The notes below the pieces were generated by a model. It was given only the letters and a program-made list of their open reading frames with translations, was not told the origin of the DNA and searched no databases. DNA of 64,000 nt from Mucilaginibacter sp. Bleaf8 (GTDB lineage Bacteria; Bacteroidota; Bacteroidia; Sphingobacteriales; Sphingobacteriaceae). The stretch covers positions 620,001 to 684,000 of the forward strand of contig NZ_JAHBBK010000001.1 in assembly GCF_018390515.1 (NCBI RefSeq). The letters are read 5' to 3'. Shown piece by piece: positions 36,506 through 44,398 of the stretch (within the stretch, counting starts at the first letter, position 1; every line of letters begins with the position of its first letter). The position numbers were made by a program, and so were the translations under genes.

Positions 36506-37537
36506 ATGAAAGTGGTAGCTTACAGTATAAAGTCGTTCGAGAAAGAATTTTTGGCGAAGGCCAATCAAAAGAAACATGATATAACGCTTATATCCAACCC
36601 ATTGGGCCCCGAAACCGCTTTCTATGCCGAAGGCAAAGATGCGGTGGTGGTTTTTACCAATGATAATGTGTCAGCACCAGTGGTGCACCAGCTGGCCGAT
36701 ATGGGCATCAAATACATCGCTACCCGCTCTGCAGGTACCGATCATATAGATAAACAGGCCGCTGCCGAGCGCGGCATTAAACTGGCCAATGTACCGGTAT
36801 ACTCGCCGCAAGCCATTGCCGAGCATACCGTTGCGCTGGCCTTATCATTAAGCCGCCAGGTTGTTAAAGCCGAGGAACATAGCCTGCACTTTGATTTCAG
36901 GCAGGATGAGCTGATTGGTTTCAACTTTCACGGCAAAACCGTAGGCTTGGTTGGTTTAGGCCATATCGGGCAGGCTACAGCTGCTATTTTTAATGGCTTG
37001 GGTTGCAAAGTAATCGGTTATGATGCCTTTTTAACCGAGAGCCTGCCTAGTATTGAAATGGTTTCGTTTGCAGAGTTACTCATGCAATCAGATATCATTT
37101 CCTTACACGCCCCGCTCACTACAGATACGCATCATCTTATCAATGCATCATCCCTGGCGCTGATGAAAGACGGCGTTATGCTGTTGAATACCTCGCGCGG
37201 TGGTTTGCTGAACACCCGCGATGTGATACACGGGTTGAATACTGGCAAAGTAGGTTACCTGGGTATAGACGTTTATGAGAATGAGAAAGGCTTATTTTTT
37301 GAAGATCATGAGCATGACGAGGTGAAAGACACTTTACTGATGGATTTAATGCAGCACCCAAATGTGCTGGTTACACCACACCAGGCCTACCTTACCAAGG
37401 AAGCGTTACAGCAAATTGCCGATCAAACCATCAAAAACCTGGATTTATGGCAACTGAAAAAATGTGTAGGTAATGCCTGTGTATGTTCAAAAAACTGCCG
37501 TGTGGTAGAAGCTGAAAAAGCAGTTGTTAAATCTTAA
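36506..37537 (+). CDS. ldhA: D-2-hydroxyacid dehydrogenase (D-lactate dehydrogenase type)
   Basis: 343-aa NAD-dependent enzyme, probably reducing pyruvate to D-lactate. The NAD fold carries VGLVGLGHIGQATAAI (about 146-160); the substrate Arg/Glu/His residues appear in LLNTSRGGLLNT, DVYENEKG and TPHQAYLT (about 290). The protein ends in an unusual tail with four cysteines (Cys320, 325, 327, 331; KCVGNACVCSKNC) beyond the normal end of the family, which could bind a metal or a cluster. It follows the oxygen-response regulator and precedes hemN by 11 bp; the promoter box suggests induction at low oxygen to regenerate NAD. Confidence 0.88.
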   Translation: MKVVAYSIKSFEKEFLAKANQKKHDITLISNPLGPETAFYAEGKDAVVVFTNDNVSAPVVHQLADMGIKYIATRSAGTDHIDKQAAAERGIKLANVPVYSPQAIAEHTVALALSLSRQVVKAEEHSLHFDFRQDELIGFNFHGKTVGLVGLGHIGQATAAIFNGLGCKVIGYDAFLTESLPSIEMVSFAELLMQSDIISLHAPLTTDTHHLINASSLALMKDGVMLLNTSRGGLLNTRDVIHGLNTGKVGYLGIDVYENEKGLFFEDHEHDEVKDTLLMDLMQHPNVLVTPHQAYLTKEALQQIADQTIKNLDLWQLKKCVGNACVCSKNCRVVEAEKAVVKS

Positions 37538-37548
37538 TCCCTCCTGTT

Positions 37549-38916
37549 ATGCAACTCACCGAAAAATTAATTGATAAATACCATGTAGCTGCTCCGCGTT
37601 ATACCAGCTACCCTACGGTGCCCTATTGGGATGCCGATTCTTTTAATGCTGAGGATTGGAAAGAGTCTGTTAAACTATCTTTCCGCGAAAGCAACGCTAC
37701 AGATGGCATCAGCCTGTATGTACACCTGCCTTATTGCGAAAGCTTGTGCACTTACTGCGGCTGCAATACCCGCATTACTAAAAACCATACGGTTGAACAG
37801 CCTTACATACAAACGGTATTAAAAGAATGGGCTATATACCGGGATATGTTTCAAGAAAAGCCGGTCATCCGCGAAATACATTTAGGCGGCGGTACACCAA
37901 CATTTTTCAGCCCTGAGAATCTTGATATGCTCATCAACGGATTGTTGGCCGAAGCCTTAGTACATCCAGAGGCAGAGTTTAGCTTTGAGGCGCATCCCGG
38001 TAACACTTCTGAAGCCCACCTGCAGGCGCTGTATAACTTAGGTTTCAAAAGATTAAGCTTAGGTATTCAGGATTTTGATCCAAAGGTGCAGTTTATTATT
38101 AACCGTATCCAAACCTTTGAACAGGTTAAAACCGTTACAGAGCAGGCACGGCAAATTGGCTATACTTCGGTAAACTTCGATTTAATTTATGGCTTGCCGC
38201 TGCAAACCATGGAAGGTATGGTTGATACTATACGTATGGTATCAGAACTAATGCCCGATCGTATTGCTTTCTACAGCTATGCACATGTGCCATGGATTAA
38301 GCCCGGTCAGCGCCATTTTACCGAAAAAGACTTACCCGATGCTTATGCCAAACGTAATTTGTACGAAACCGGCAGGCGCTTATTTACTGCATTAGGCTAT
38401 AAAGAGATTGGCATGGATCACTTTGCCTTACCTACAGATAGCTTATACCAAGCCGAACTAAACGGCACACTGCACCGTAACTTTATGGGCTATACGCATC
38501 AGTATACCCAATTAATGATCGGGCTGGGTGTATCTTCTATCAGCGATACCTGGTATGCTTTTGCCCAGAATGTAAAGAAAGTTGAAGAGTATATTGAAAT
38601 TGTGAACCAGGGGGAGCTGCCTGTATTTAAAGGCCACGTATTAACCGAGGAAGATTTAATTATACGCAAGCACATACTTAATATTATGTGCAAAGGCGAA
38701 ACGCACTGGAACCATCACCTGCAACCCTGCCTGAGCCTGTGCGACGGCCTGGACCGCATGGAAGCCTTAGCCGATGACGGATTAGTGGAACTGAATTCAT
38801 GGCAGCTTACCGTAACGCCATTAGGCAAGCGCTTTTTACGCAACATATGTATGGCGCTGGATGCCCGCCTCTGGGTTGATAAACCGGCAACCCAGCTATT
38901 TAGCATGGCCGGATAA
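37549..38916 (+). CDS. hemN: Oxygen-independent coproporphyrinogen III oxidase
   Basis: Radical SAM enzyme, 455 aa, that converts coproporphyrinogen III to protoporphyrinogen IX without oxygen in haem synthesis. The 4Fe-4S motif CESLCTYC (CxxxCxxC, about 66-73) is followed by a further Cys (GCNTR), as in true HemN; EIHLGGGTPTFF, the SAM-binding glycine motif, comes later, and the C-terminal HemN domain is present. Cotranscribed with ldhA, and predicted to be under the same FNR-like control. Low-oxygen haem supply fits the cbb3 oxidase genes downstream. Confidence 0.95.
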   Translation: MQLTEKLIDKYHVAAPRYTSYPTVPYWDADSFNAEDWKESVKLSFRESNATDGISLYVHLPYCESLCTYCGCNTRITKNHTVEQPYIQTVLKEWAIYRDMFQEKPVIREIHLGGGTPTFFSPENLDMLINGLLAEALVHPEAEFSFEAHPGNTSEAHLQALYNLGFKRLSLGIQDFDPKVQFIINRIQTFEQVKTVTEQARQIGYTSVNFDLIYGLPLQTMEGMVDTIRMVSELMPDRIAFYSYAHVPWIKPGQRHFTEKDLPDAYAKRNLYETGRRLFTALGYKEIGMDHFALPTDSLYQAELNGTLHRNFMGYTHQYTQLMIGLGVSSISDTWYAFAQNVKKVEEYIEIVNQGELPVFKGHVLTEEDLIIRKHILNIMCKGETHWNHHLQPCLSLCDGLDRMEALADDGLVELNSWQLTVTPLGKRFLRNICMALDARLWVDKPATQLFSMAG

Positions 38917-38944
38917 AGCTAAGTTTAGTTTGTTTGTTGAAAGT

Positions 38945-39020
38945 TGCCCGTTTTAAATAAACGGGCACAAAAAAGCGGTTCCTGAACCGCAAATGGCCGG
39001 AAGAGATTCCGGCCATTTTT
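38945..39020 (+). terminator. Three tandem hairpins, the last an intrinsic terminator of hemN
   Basis: Stems TGCCCGTTT/AAACGGGCA (38945-38967), GCGGTT/AACCGC (38975-38990) and ATGGCCGGAA/TTCCGGCCAT (38993-39016), the last followed by a T run. Confidence 0.8.
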
Positions 39021-39201
39021 ATGTTTTGAATAAATCTGCTATCAGTGCTTTGGGAATGAAACCTGAGAGCTGTTTAGGGTGATGGGATGATTATAAATCA
39101 CTACGGTATCTTATTGTTTATCAACCATTAAAATAACAAACAATTACAATAAAACAAGTTAAATAAGTAGTCATTAGACGGACAGCAGCCGGTGCCTAAA
39201 T

Positions 39202-39237
39202 AAAAAGAGTCGGAAGATTAATCTTCCGACTCTTTTT
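39202..39237 (-). terminator. Terminator of the 598-aa gene
   Basis: Fully palindromic stem (AAAAAGAGTCGGAAGAT and complement, 17 bp) meeting at a TA centre; flanking A/T runs allow termination on both strands. Confidence 0.85.
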
Positions 39238-39255
39238 GTTTGGTGTTACTTACCA

Positions 39256-41052
39256 TCAGGCTGGTATTAAACCGCTGGCCAGGGCCTCTAAGTGAGTTTC
39301 GGCCACAATAAGCTCCTTGTACATCTTGTTTAAATAGTCTTGGGTTTGATTATGTATCTGCGGCAACAGGCCTTTGTAGTAATTGATACCATCCTGTAGC
39401 TGTGCTCTGAACTTCACCAAATACTTTTCCTTTTTATCGCTCCATCCTTTCAGGTGGTTGCTGATATCTTTACGCAGATAGTCAATATACAGGTTTAGCT
39501 CATTAATAAACAGATTCGGGCGCTGTACGCCTTCCAGTAAATTTACCTGCCCGTAAATGTGTTTAACCATTTCCTCAAGCGAATAAGTTCTGGTAAAGTA
39601 GGCCAGATTCGGGCCGGGACAAACAGCTACGGCAGCACTTTCACGCGGCTTAAGCATATCGTTTTTAATATAGGCCGATGCGCACAGGCCCTCGCACAAA
39701 CAGATCTTCTCGGTTATGGTTGCAAACTGCTCCTTATACTCTTCGGCAGGCAACGCTAATGCGTCCAGCTGTTTAATTTTATGATTCTGGTACTCACGGG
39801 ACGCAGTGCATATGGGCTGCTCGGTAAACTCCGTGTTGGTGCACAAATACTTTTTGGTACAAGGGCTGCCTGGCCTCCCCTTTTCAATTCGCTGCAGGCG
39901 CTGATCTTGAATGGTACTGCTTTTAAAATTGTTGAACAATACACCTAAAGGCGACGCAGCACTTACATAATAATCATCTTCGGTAGCGGCAGCTAAATGC
40001 TGAAGCGTACCTTCGTCCACATTGGTAGTTTCGGGCACCAGCAAAAACGGGCTCCCCCAGCCGGTTGCGTCAAGCTCATAATGCTCCAGTAAAAAGCGAT
40101 CTTCTGGCGCGGTTCCGATGCCGCCCTGCACACTGATGCGTTGTGGCGGTGTAGCTGTGCATGCTATACCTTTGTCGGTTAACGCTGCACTGTACATTTT
40201 AAACAGCTCCTGTACCATATCCTGGCGCTTTTGCTTAAACTCTTCCAGTATCGGGCCCAGCAACAAGCCGTCCGTGGCAAATGCATGCCCGCCACAATTC
40301 AGGCCCGACTCGATACGGAACTCAGACACCCACAAACCTTTCTTCGCCAAAAACTTTGCCTGGATTAATGCCGACCGGTAATCGCTAACCTTCAAAACCA
40401 CCTTTTTACGGAGATTGCCGTTTGCATTAGGGAAAAAGTCGGGAAACTTTTCCAGATAACTGTACAACTTCGGATTCATTCCGGCTGAAAGGATAATAGA
40501 AGAGTTTAACTTGCTTAGCGCAAAGCCCCGTAACGCAGCAAGCGCATCCGTATTTTCATCGCCGGTGTATTGCCCTTCCTCATCAAAGTTCATTTTGTCC
40601 ACTTTGGACATGATATTTACATCGATAGCTCCTTTCTGCAGATGCTGGCGTAGCAGTTCCTGAAAAATTTGCTTACCCGCCTCGTCTGGATATTCCTGCA
40701 TCAGTTCGTAACCTTGCCTTAAGGTTGATGATGGCGGCAGCAAATCGAAATACCTGTCCAGATCGGTTTGCTGATCAAACGGCATACGTTTAAGTTGTTC
40801 AACCTGCTCATCAACCAAATCATTCAGCAAATTCAGGTAGGCTGTAATACGACGAGCGCGGCTATCTGGCGCACCTTTGTAAATCGGAACAAATTCTAAA
40901 CCTTGCTTTTCGGCATGGTACTTACGCATGCGTTCCAGCAATTCGTCGTCAACAATAGATACGGTGGAGGCAATTCCATACCGTGCTACTTTCAAAGGTG
41001 TATCAACTGAAAAAGCAAGGCCCAGTACGGGAATGTGAAATGTATGGCTCAT
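39256..41052 (-). CDS. Uncharacterised 598-aa protein, possible FMN TIM-barrel with cysteine clusters
   Basis: I do not recognise a characterised family. The middle (about residues 190-370) resembles FMN-binding TIM barrels of the nitronate monooxygenase/FabK type: GLNCGGHAFATDG (cf. xxEAGGHxG) near 254 and ISVQGGIGTAPEDR (cf. AxGGI) near 312, followed by WGSPFLL. The C-terminal third has several cysteines: SPCTKKYLC (about 395-402), PICTAS, KICLCEGLC (about 448-456) and AVCPGP, enough for a metal or Fe-S site. A ~100-residue helical tail ends the protein. It lies downstream of the 117-aa membrane gene in the oxygen-response block, separated from it by a hairpin. Confidence 0.75.
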   Translation of the reverse strand: MSHTFHIPVLGLAFSVDTPLKVARYGIASTVSIVDDELLERMRKYHAEKQGLEFVPIYKGAPDSRARRITAYLNLLNDLVDEQVEQLKRMPFDQQTDLDRYFDLLPPSSTLRQGYELMQEYPDEAGKQIFQELLRQHLQKGAIDVNIMSKVDKMNFDEEGQYTGDENTDALAALRGFALSKLNSSIILSAGMNPKLYSYLEKFPDFFPNANGNLRKKVVLKVSDYRSALIQAKFLAKKGLWVSEFRIESGLNCGGHAFATDGLLLGPILEEFKQKRQDMVQELFKMYSAALTDKGIACTATPPQRISVQGGIGTAPEDRFLLEHYELDATGWGSPFLLVPETTNVDEGTLQHLAAATEDDYYVSAASPLGVLFNNFKSSTIQDQRLQRIEKGRPGSPCTKKYLCTNTEFTEQPICTASREYQNHKIKQLDALALPAEEYKEQFATITEKICLCEGLCASAYIKNDMLKPRESAAVAVCPGPNLAYFTRTYSLEEMVKHIYGQVNLLEGVQRPNLFINELNLYIDYLRKDISNHLKGWSDKKEKYLVKFRAQLQDGINYYKGLLPQIHNQTQDYLNKMYKELIVAETHLEALASGLIPA

Positions 41053-41082
41053 AAAAAATGATGTAAAGTATAATCAAAAAAA

Positions 41083-41103
41083 AAGCGGCTTGTTAAACCG
41101 CTT
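41083..41103 (-). terminator. Weak hairpin with long U run between the 117-aa and 598-aa genes
   Basis: Short 6-bp stem (AAGCGG/CCGCTT) with a 9-nt loop and nine consecutive A on the plus strand (U on the minus transcript). It may attenuate rather than stop transcription into the 598-aa gene, whose own start is 31 bp further. Confidence 0.6.
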
Positions 41104-41124
41104 CTTTATCAAAAGTTTAAATTA

Positions 41125-41478
41125 TCAGAGTACAGCGATTAAAACCATCAGTACGTGTATAGCAATGCTGGCAAAGAAGAACAGCAGTGTGCTGCGTATA
41201 CCTGCGCCACCCATGTTGGCAATCAGGTTGGTAAAAAAGCAGCCCATGGTGATGGCCAGCACTACTATCGGTGCATCAAAGTAATACATTAACGCTGCCG
41301 GAACAGGTAAAAAGAATACGCCATGCACCAGCAGGTTGATAAAAAACCATAAAGTGCGGTTATTTTTTTGACTATCTGCAAATTGTGTAAACTTGTTCCA
41401 CAGATTTATATTATTATAGGTGTCAGCATGATCTTCAACGGTCCATGTTGCGGGAGCTATAGTTTTTAGAGTTGCCAT
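41125..41478 (-). CDS. Small membrane protein of the oxygen-response block
   Basis: 117-aa protein with a soluble N-terminal ~40 residues and three hydrophobic segments (about 43-62, 68-90 and 97-117) ending in MVLIAVL. No catalytic motif recognised and no named family. It is divergent from the GT35 gene, and its own promoter carries an FNR-like box, so a role at low oxygen is inferred. The 598-aa gene follows on the same strand. Confidence 0.75.
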   Translation of the reverse strand: MATLKTIAPATWTVEDHADTYNNINLWNKFTQFADSQKNNRTLWFFINLLVHGVFFLPVPAALMYYFDAPIVVLAITMGCFFTNLIANMGGAGIRSTLLFFFASIAIHVLMVLIAVL

Positions 41479-41510
41479 GATGTTTAATGTTTTGTTTGTT
41501 TCTTATGATA

Positions 41511-41575
41511 CAAAGATGCCTGTATTTGCCAACGCGGCACATGATACGCATCAGGTCAAAAAATGATCTTAAGCA
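41511..41575 (-). promoter_or_regulatory. FNR-like box and -7 element for the 117-aa membrane protein gene
   Basis: TGAT-CTTA-AGCA at 41564-41575 (one deviation) has its centre exactly 51.5 nt upstream, on the minus strand, of CATCTTTG (41518 down to 41511), a one-mismatch -7 element; ATG 41478 follows. Confidence 0.5.
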
Positions 41576-41606
41576 CAATTTTAATTTCACCTTTTAGATA
41601 CGATTG
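41542..41606 (+). promoter_or_regulatory. FNR-like box and -7 element for the GT35 gene
   Basis: A perfect TGAT-ACGC-ATCA at 41542-41553 lies with its centre exactly 51.5 nt upstream of TACGATTG (41599-41606), a one-mismatch -7 element. ATG 41616 is only 10 nt after the element, so the leader would be very short. Confidence 0.55.
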
Positions 41607-41615
41607 CACTACCTT

Positions 41616-43268
41616 ATGATCTCACAAAAAGAAGTATTCAGCTACGAAATCAACCCACAGTACAACACCCCGGTAGCTTATTTTTCGATGGAGTTTGCCA
41701 TTGATCAGGCACTGAAAATTTACAGCGGCGGTTTAGGATTTTTGGCCGGCTCGCACCTGCGCAGTGCTTATGAACTAAAGCAGAATTTAATTGGCGTTGG
41801 CATACTATGGAAATATGGCTATTATGACCAGGCTCGTGAAGCCAACGCGCTGATGAAGCCAACTTTCATCGAAAAAGACTACGCTTTTTTACAGGATACC
41901 GGCATTGTATTTACCGTACCAGTGCATGATGCACCAGTGCATGTAAAAGCCTACCTGCTTAAACCCGACACCTTTGGTTCGGCACCGTTATTTTTGCTGA
42001 GCACCGATATCCCGGAAAACGATTTTATATCGCGCACCATTACTCACCGCCTTTACGATCCTAACGAGGCTACCCGCATTGCGCAAAGCATTATACTGGG
42101 TACCGGCGGCGCCATATTGTTAGACCAAATAGGTTTAACACCCGAAGTTTACCACATGAATGAAGGGCATTCGGTATCGCTTAACTTTTACCTGCATTCC
42201 AAATTCAAAAACCTCGACGAGATAAAGAAACGGGTTGTATTTACTACGCATACGCCCGAAATGGCCGGCAACGAAGAACATCGTTACAGCTTACTGAAAG
42301 AGATGTCTTTCTTCCACCACCTGCAGGAGCATGAGGTAAAATCGCTACTGGGTATGGATGGCGACAACTTTAACTACACCCTGGGCGCACTCAAATTTGC
42401 CCGCAAGGCCAACGGCGTATCCAAATTACATGGCGAAGTTGCCCGTGATATGTGGAGTAGCAACGCCGGAGTTTGCGAAATAACTTCCATCACCAATGCC
42501 CAAAATAAACGGTACTGGAAAGATACCGTATTAGACGAAGCCATTGCCACCGGCGATGACGCTACCATTATTCGTCGCAAAAAAGAAATGAAGCGGGACT
42601 TGTTTAAACTTGTGGCCGACCAAACCGGTAAGCTGTTTGACGAAAATGTACTGACCATTGTGTGGGCGCGCCGATTTGCAGGTTACAAACGTGCCGATTT
42701 GATGATGTACGATTGGGAACGCTTTTTAAAATTACTGGCCAATACCGAAAAGCCAGTACAGGTAATATGGGCCGGTAAACCTTACCCCGAAGATTTTGGC
42801 GCCATAGGGCTATTTAACCAGATCATTAGCAAGGCCAAGCCGTTTGCTAACTGTGCGGTGCTCACAGGCTATGAACTGGGCTTATCTGCATTGCTCAAAA
42901 AAGGATCGGATGTTTGGCTAAACAACCCGCGCATGTACCGCGAAGCATCGGGCACCAGCGGCATGACGGCGGCTATAAACGGCAGCATCAACCTGTCGCT
43001 GCCCGATGGCTGGATACCTGAATTTTTACGTGACCAAGAAAATGGCTTTGTGATACAACCGGCTGATGACAATCTATCACAAAATGATAAAGACCGGCAA
43101 GAGAATATTAACCTGATGGACAAATTAGAAAACACCATATTGCCCATTTACTACAGCAACCAGGCGCAATGGCTGCAGATTTTGAAAACAGCAGCTCAGG
43201 AAGTGGTACCTGCGTTTGAGTCGGGCCGGATGGCTGATGAATACTATAACGTAATGTACAAGCAGTAA
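41616..43268 (+). CDS. Alpha-glucan phosphorylase-like GT35 protein lacking the PLP lysine
   Basis: 550 aa from ATG 41616; an in-frame TTG 12 nt upstream is less likely. It has the N-terminal PVAYFSMEFAIDQALKIYSGGLG, the MNEGHS and TTHTPEMAGNEEH motifs, and the C-terminal EASGTSGMTAAING of the short alpha-glucan phosphorylase family. In classical GT35 enzymes that last motif contains the lysine that binds pyridoxal phosphate (...NMK...); here the position is Thr451. Either the protein is a non-phosphorolytic glucosyltransferase or PLP is held otherwise. It is predicted to be induced by the oxygen-response regulator and to act on the glucan made by the GlgE operon. Confidence 0.85.
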   Translation: MISQKEVFSYEINPQYNTPVAYFSMEFAIDQALKIYSGGLGFLAGSHLRSAYELKQNLIGVGILWKYGYYDQAREANALMKPTFIEKDYAFLQDTGIVFTVPVHDAPVHVKAYLLKPDTFGSAPLFLLSTDIPENDFISRTITHRLYDPNEATRIAQSIILGTGGAILLDQIGLTPEVYHMNEGHSVSLNFYLHSKFKNLDEIKKRVVFTTHTPEMAGNEEHRYSLLKEMSFFHHLQEHEVKSLLGMDGDNFNYTLGALKFARKANGVSKLHGEVARDMWSSNAGVCEITSITNAQNKRYWKDTVLDEAIATGDDATIIRRKKEMKRDLFKLVADQTGKLFDENVLTIVWARRFAGYKRADLMMYDWERFLKLLANTEKPVQVIWAGKPYPEDFGAIGLFNQIISKAKPFANCAVLTGYELGLSALLKKGSDVWLNNPRMYREASGTSGMTAAINGSINLSLPDGWIPEFLRDQENGFVIQPADDNLSQNDKDRQENINLMDKLENTILPIYYSNQAQWLQILKTAAQEVVPAFESGRMADEYYNVMYKQ

Positions 43269-43274
43269 AATAAA

Positions 43275-43300
43275 AACGGCGTTTATTTACAAACGCCGTT
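43275..43300. terminator. Bidirectional terminator between GT35 gene and tauE
   Basis: 10-bp stem AACGGCGTTT/AAACGCCGTT with a 6-nt loop; it includes the last codons and stop of the minus-strand gene. Confidence 0.75.
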
Positions 43301-43969
43301 TACCATATTTTGTGAAGGGCTCAGGTACGGAATATCCAGACTGAGCCCTCTTAGTACAAACCAAAGGCCCAGGCATATCATAAAGTAAGGCACTATGTTA
43401 TTGAATTTGCGCCGCATAACAGGTCCTGCAAAACCCGAGCTAATGGTAGCTGCCAGCATTAATGGTAAAGTACCTACGCCAAACCAAAACATATATTGTG
43501 CTGAACCTAAAACCGTACTGGTGTTTACCGCGCCTATCAAGGCCAGATAAACAAAGCCACAGGGTAAAAACCCATTGAGCATACCTATTGCCAAATGCCC
43601 TGCATGGCGGGTTAAAGCATATCCCAGCAAACGATTAAACGGTGCCAGCAGTTTGGCAGCCAGCTGACCTTTGGTAACGGATAACTTAAATATACGGGTA
43701 GCTGCCGCCAAAAGAATGAACACCCCACTTAGTATACTTACCCACTGTTGCAAACCCGACAGCCATAACTGCTTACCAATTAAGCCGGTTAGCAACCCTA
43801 ACAAGGTATAGCTTATGGTACGGCCAAAGTTATATACCAGCTTGTCCCACACCAGCATCCATTTACCACCGCCGGCAACCGGCACTGCAAAAGCCAACGG
43901 GCCGCACATGCCAACGCAGTGAATGCTACCAAACAACCCAATAAAAAAAGCTATTTCGTTATTGCTCAT
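43283..43969 (-). CDS. Sulfite exporter TauE/SafE family (DsbD-like transmembrane) protein
   Basis: Integral membrane protein with six hydrophobic segments, 228 aa from ATG 43969 (MSNNEIAFF), which overlaps ccoH by 4 bp (ATGA). Cys-containing motifs SIHCVGMCGP near the N-terminus and NGFLPCGFVY in the centre are typical of the UreH/SafE-like proteins at the end of cbb3 oxidase clusters, where a role in copper or redox supply to the oxidase is suspected. Last gene of the cco operon. Confidence 0.85.
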   Translation of the reverse strand: MSNNEIAFFIGLFGSIHCVGMCGPLAFAVPVAGGGKWMLVWDKLVYNFGRTISYTLLGLLTGLIGKQLWLSGLQQWVSILSGVFILLAAATRIFKLSVTKGQLAAKLLAPFNRLLGYALTRHAGHLAIGMLNGFLPCGFVYLALIGAVNTSTVLGSAQYMFWFGVGTLPLMLAATISSGFAGPVMRRKFNNIVPYFMICLGLWFVLRGLSLDIPYLSPSQNMVNGVCK

Positions 43970-44388
43970 TGCAAGTAAACTTCCTGTTCGTACAAATACT
44001 CTTTTTGGCGACTTGCCCACTCAAAGTGTAGCTGCCACTGCCCTGATGAAAGTTGTGAAAGCGGTATGCGCATTGCATTTTCGGCATCGGTTGCGATGCT
44101 GAAGCTTTTGTCCATGCTACGGTCAGCTGATCGTCTGAACTTCAGTACGCCATCGGCGGGCTCAGTAAATTTAACGATCATCTCGCCGCTGGCAAAGGTG
44201 ATCAGCGGTTGTGCTTTATCACTCACTACCTGCTTCTCGCGCGCGTAGTCCTGATCGAAAGACAGGCCCTTTTCATAGTATTGTTTATCATAATCGTCTG
44301 TAGGGCGACTAAACATATACACGCCCATTCCAATAATGAACAGCATAAAAGTAGCCATACCAGCAACAAGTGATTTTCCCCAGTTCAT
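43966..44388 (-). CDS. ccoH: cbb3 oxidase assembly protein CcoH/FixH
   Basis: 140-aa protein with one N-terminal membrane anchor (about residues 7-27) and a periplasmic beta-sandwich-like domain. The segment DYDKQYYEKGLSFDQDY is the FixH signature. FixH/CcoH helps assemble and stabilise cbb3-type oxidase. Located 10 bp downstream of ccoG, coupled to tauE by a 4-bp overlap. Confidence 0.9.
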   Translation of the reverse strand: MNWGKSLVAGMATFMLFIIGMGVYMFSRPTDDYDKQYYEKGLSFDQDYAREKQVVSDKAQPLITFASGEMIVKFTEPADGVLKFRRSADRSMDKSFSIATDAENAMRIPLSQLSSGQWQLHFEWASRQKEYLYEQEVYLQ

Positions 44389-44398
44389 ATGTTTAATC

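Larger units (their letters stand above)
38917..39255. other. Intergenic stretch between convergent hemN and the 598-aa gene
   Basis: 339 bp without a gene. Contains a row of three hairpins after hemN (38945-39020) and a palindromic terminator for the opposite gene (39202-39237). The ~180 bp in the middle shows nothing convincing. Confidence 0.6.

Noticed and set aside
39088..39100. TGAT-TATAA-ATCA sequence after hemN
   Set aside because: The spacer is 5 nt, not 4, the site is between convergent gene ends, and no -7 element lies at the expected distance.
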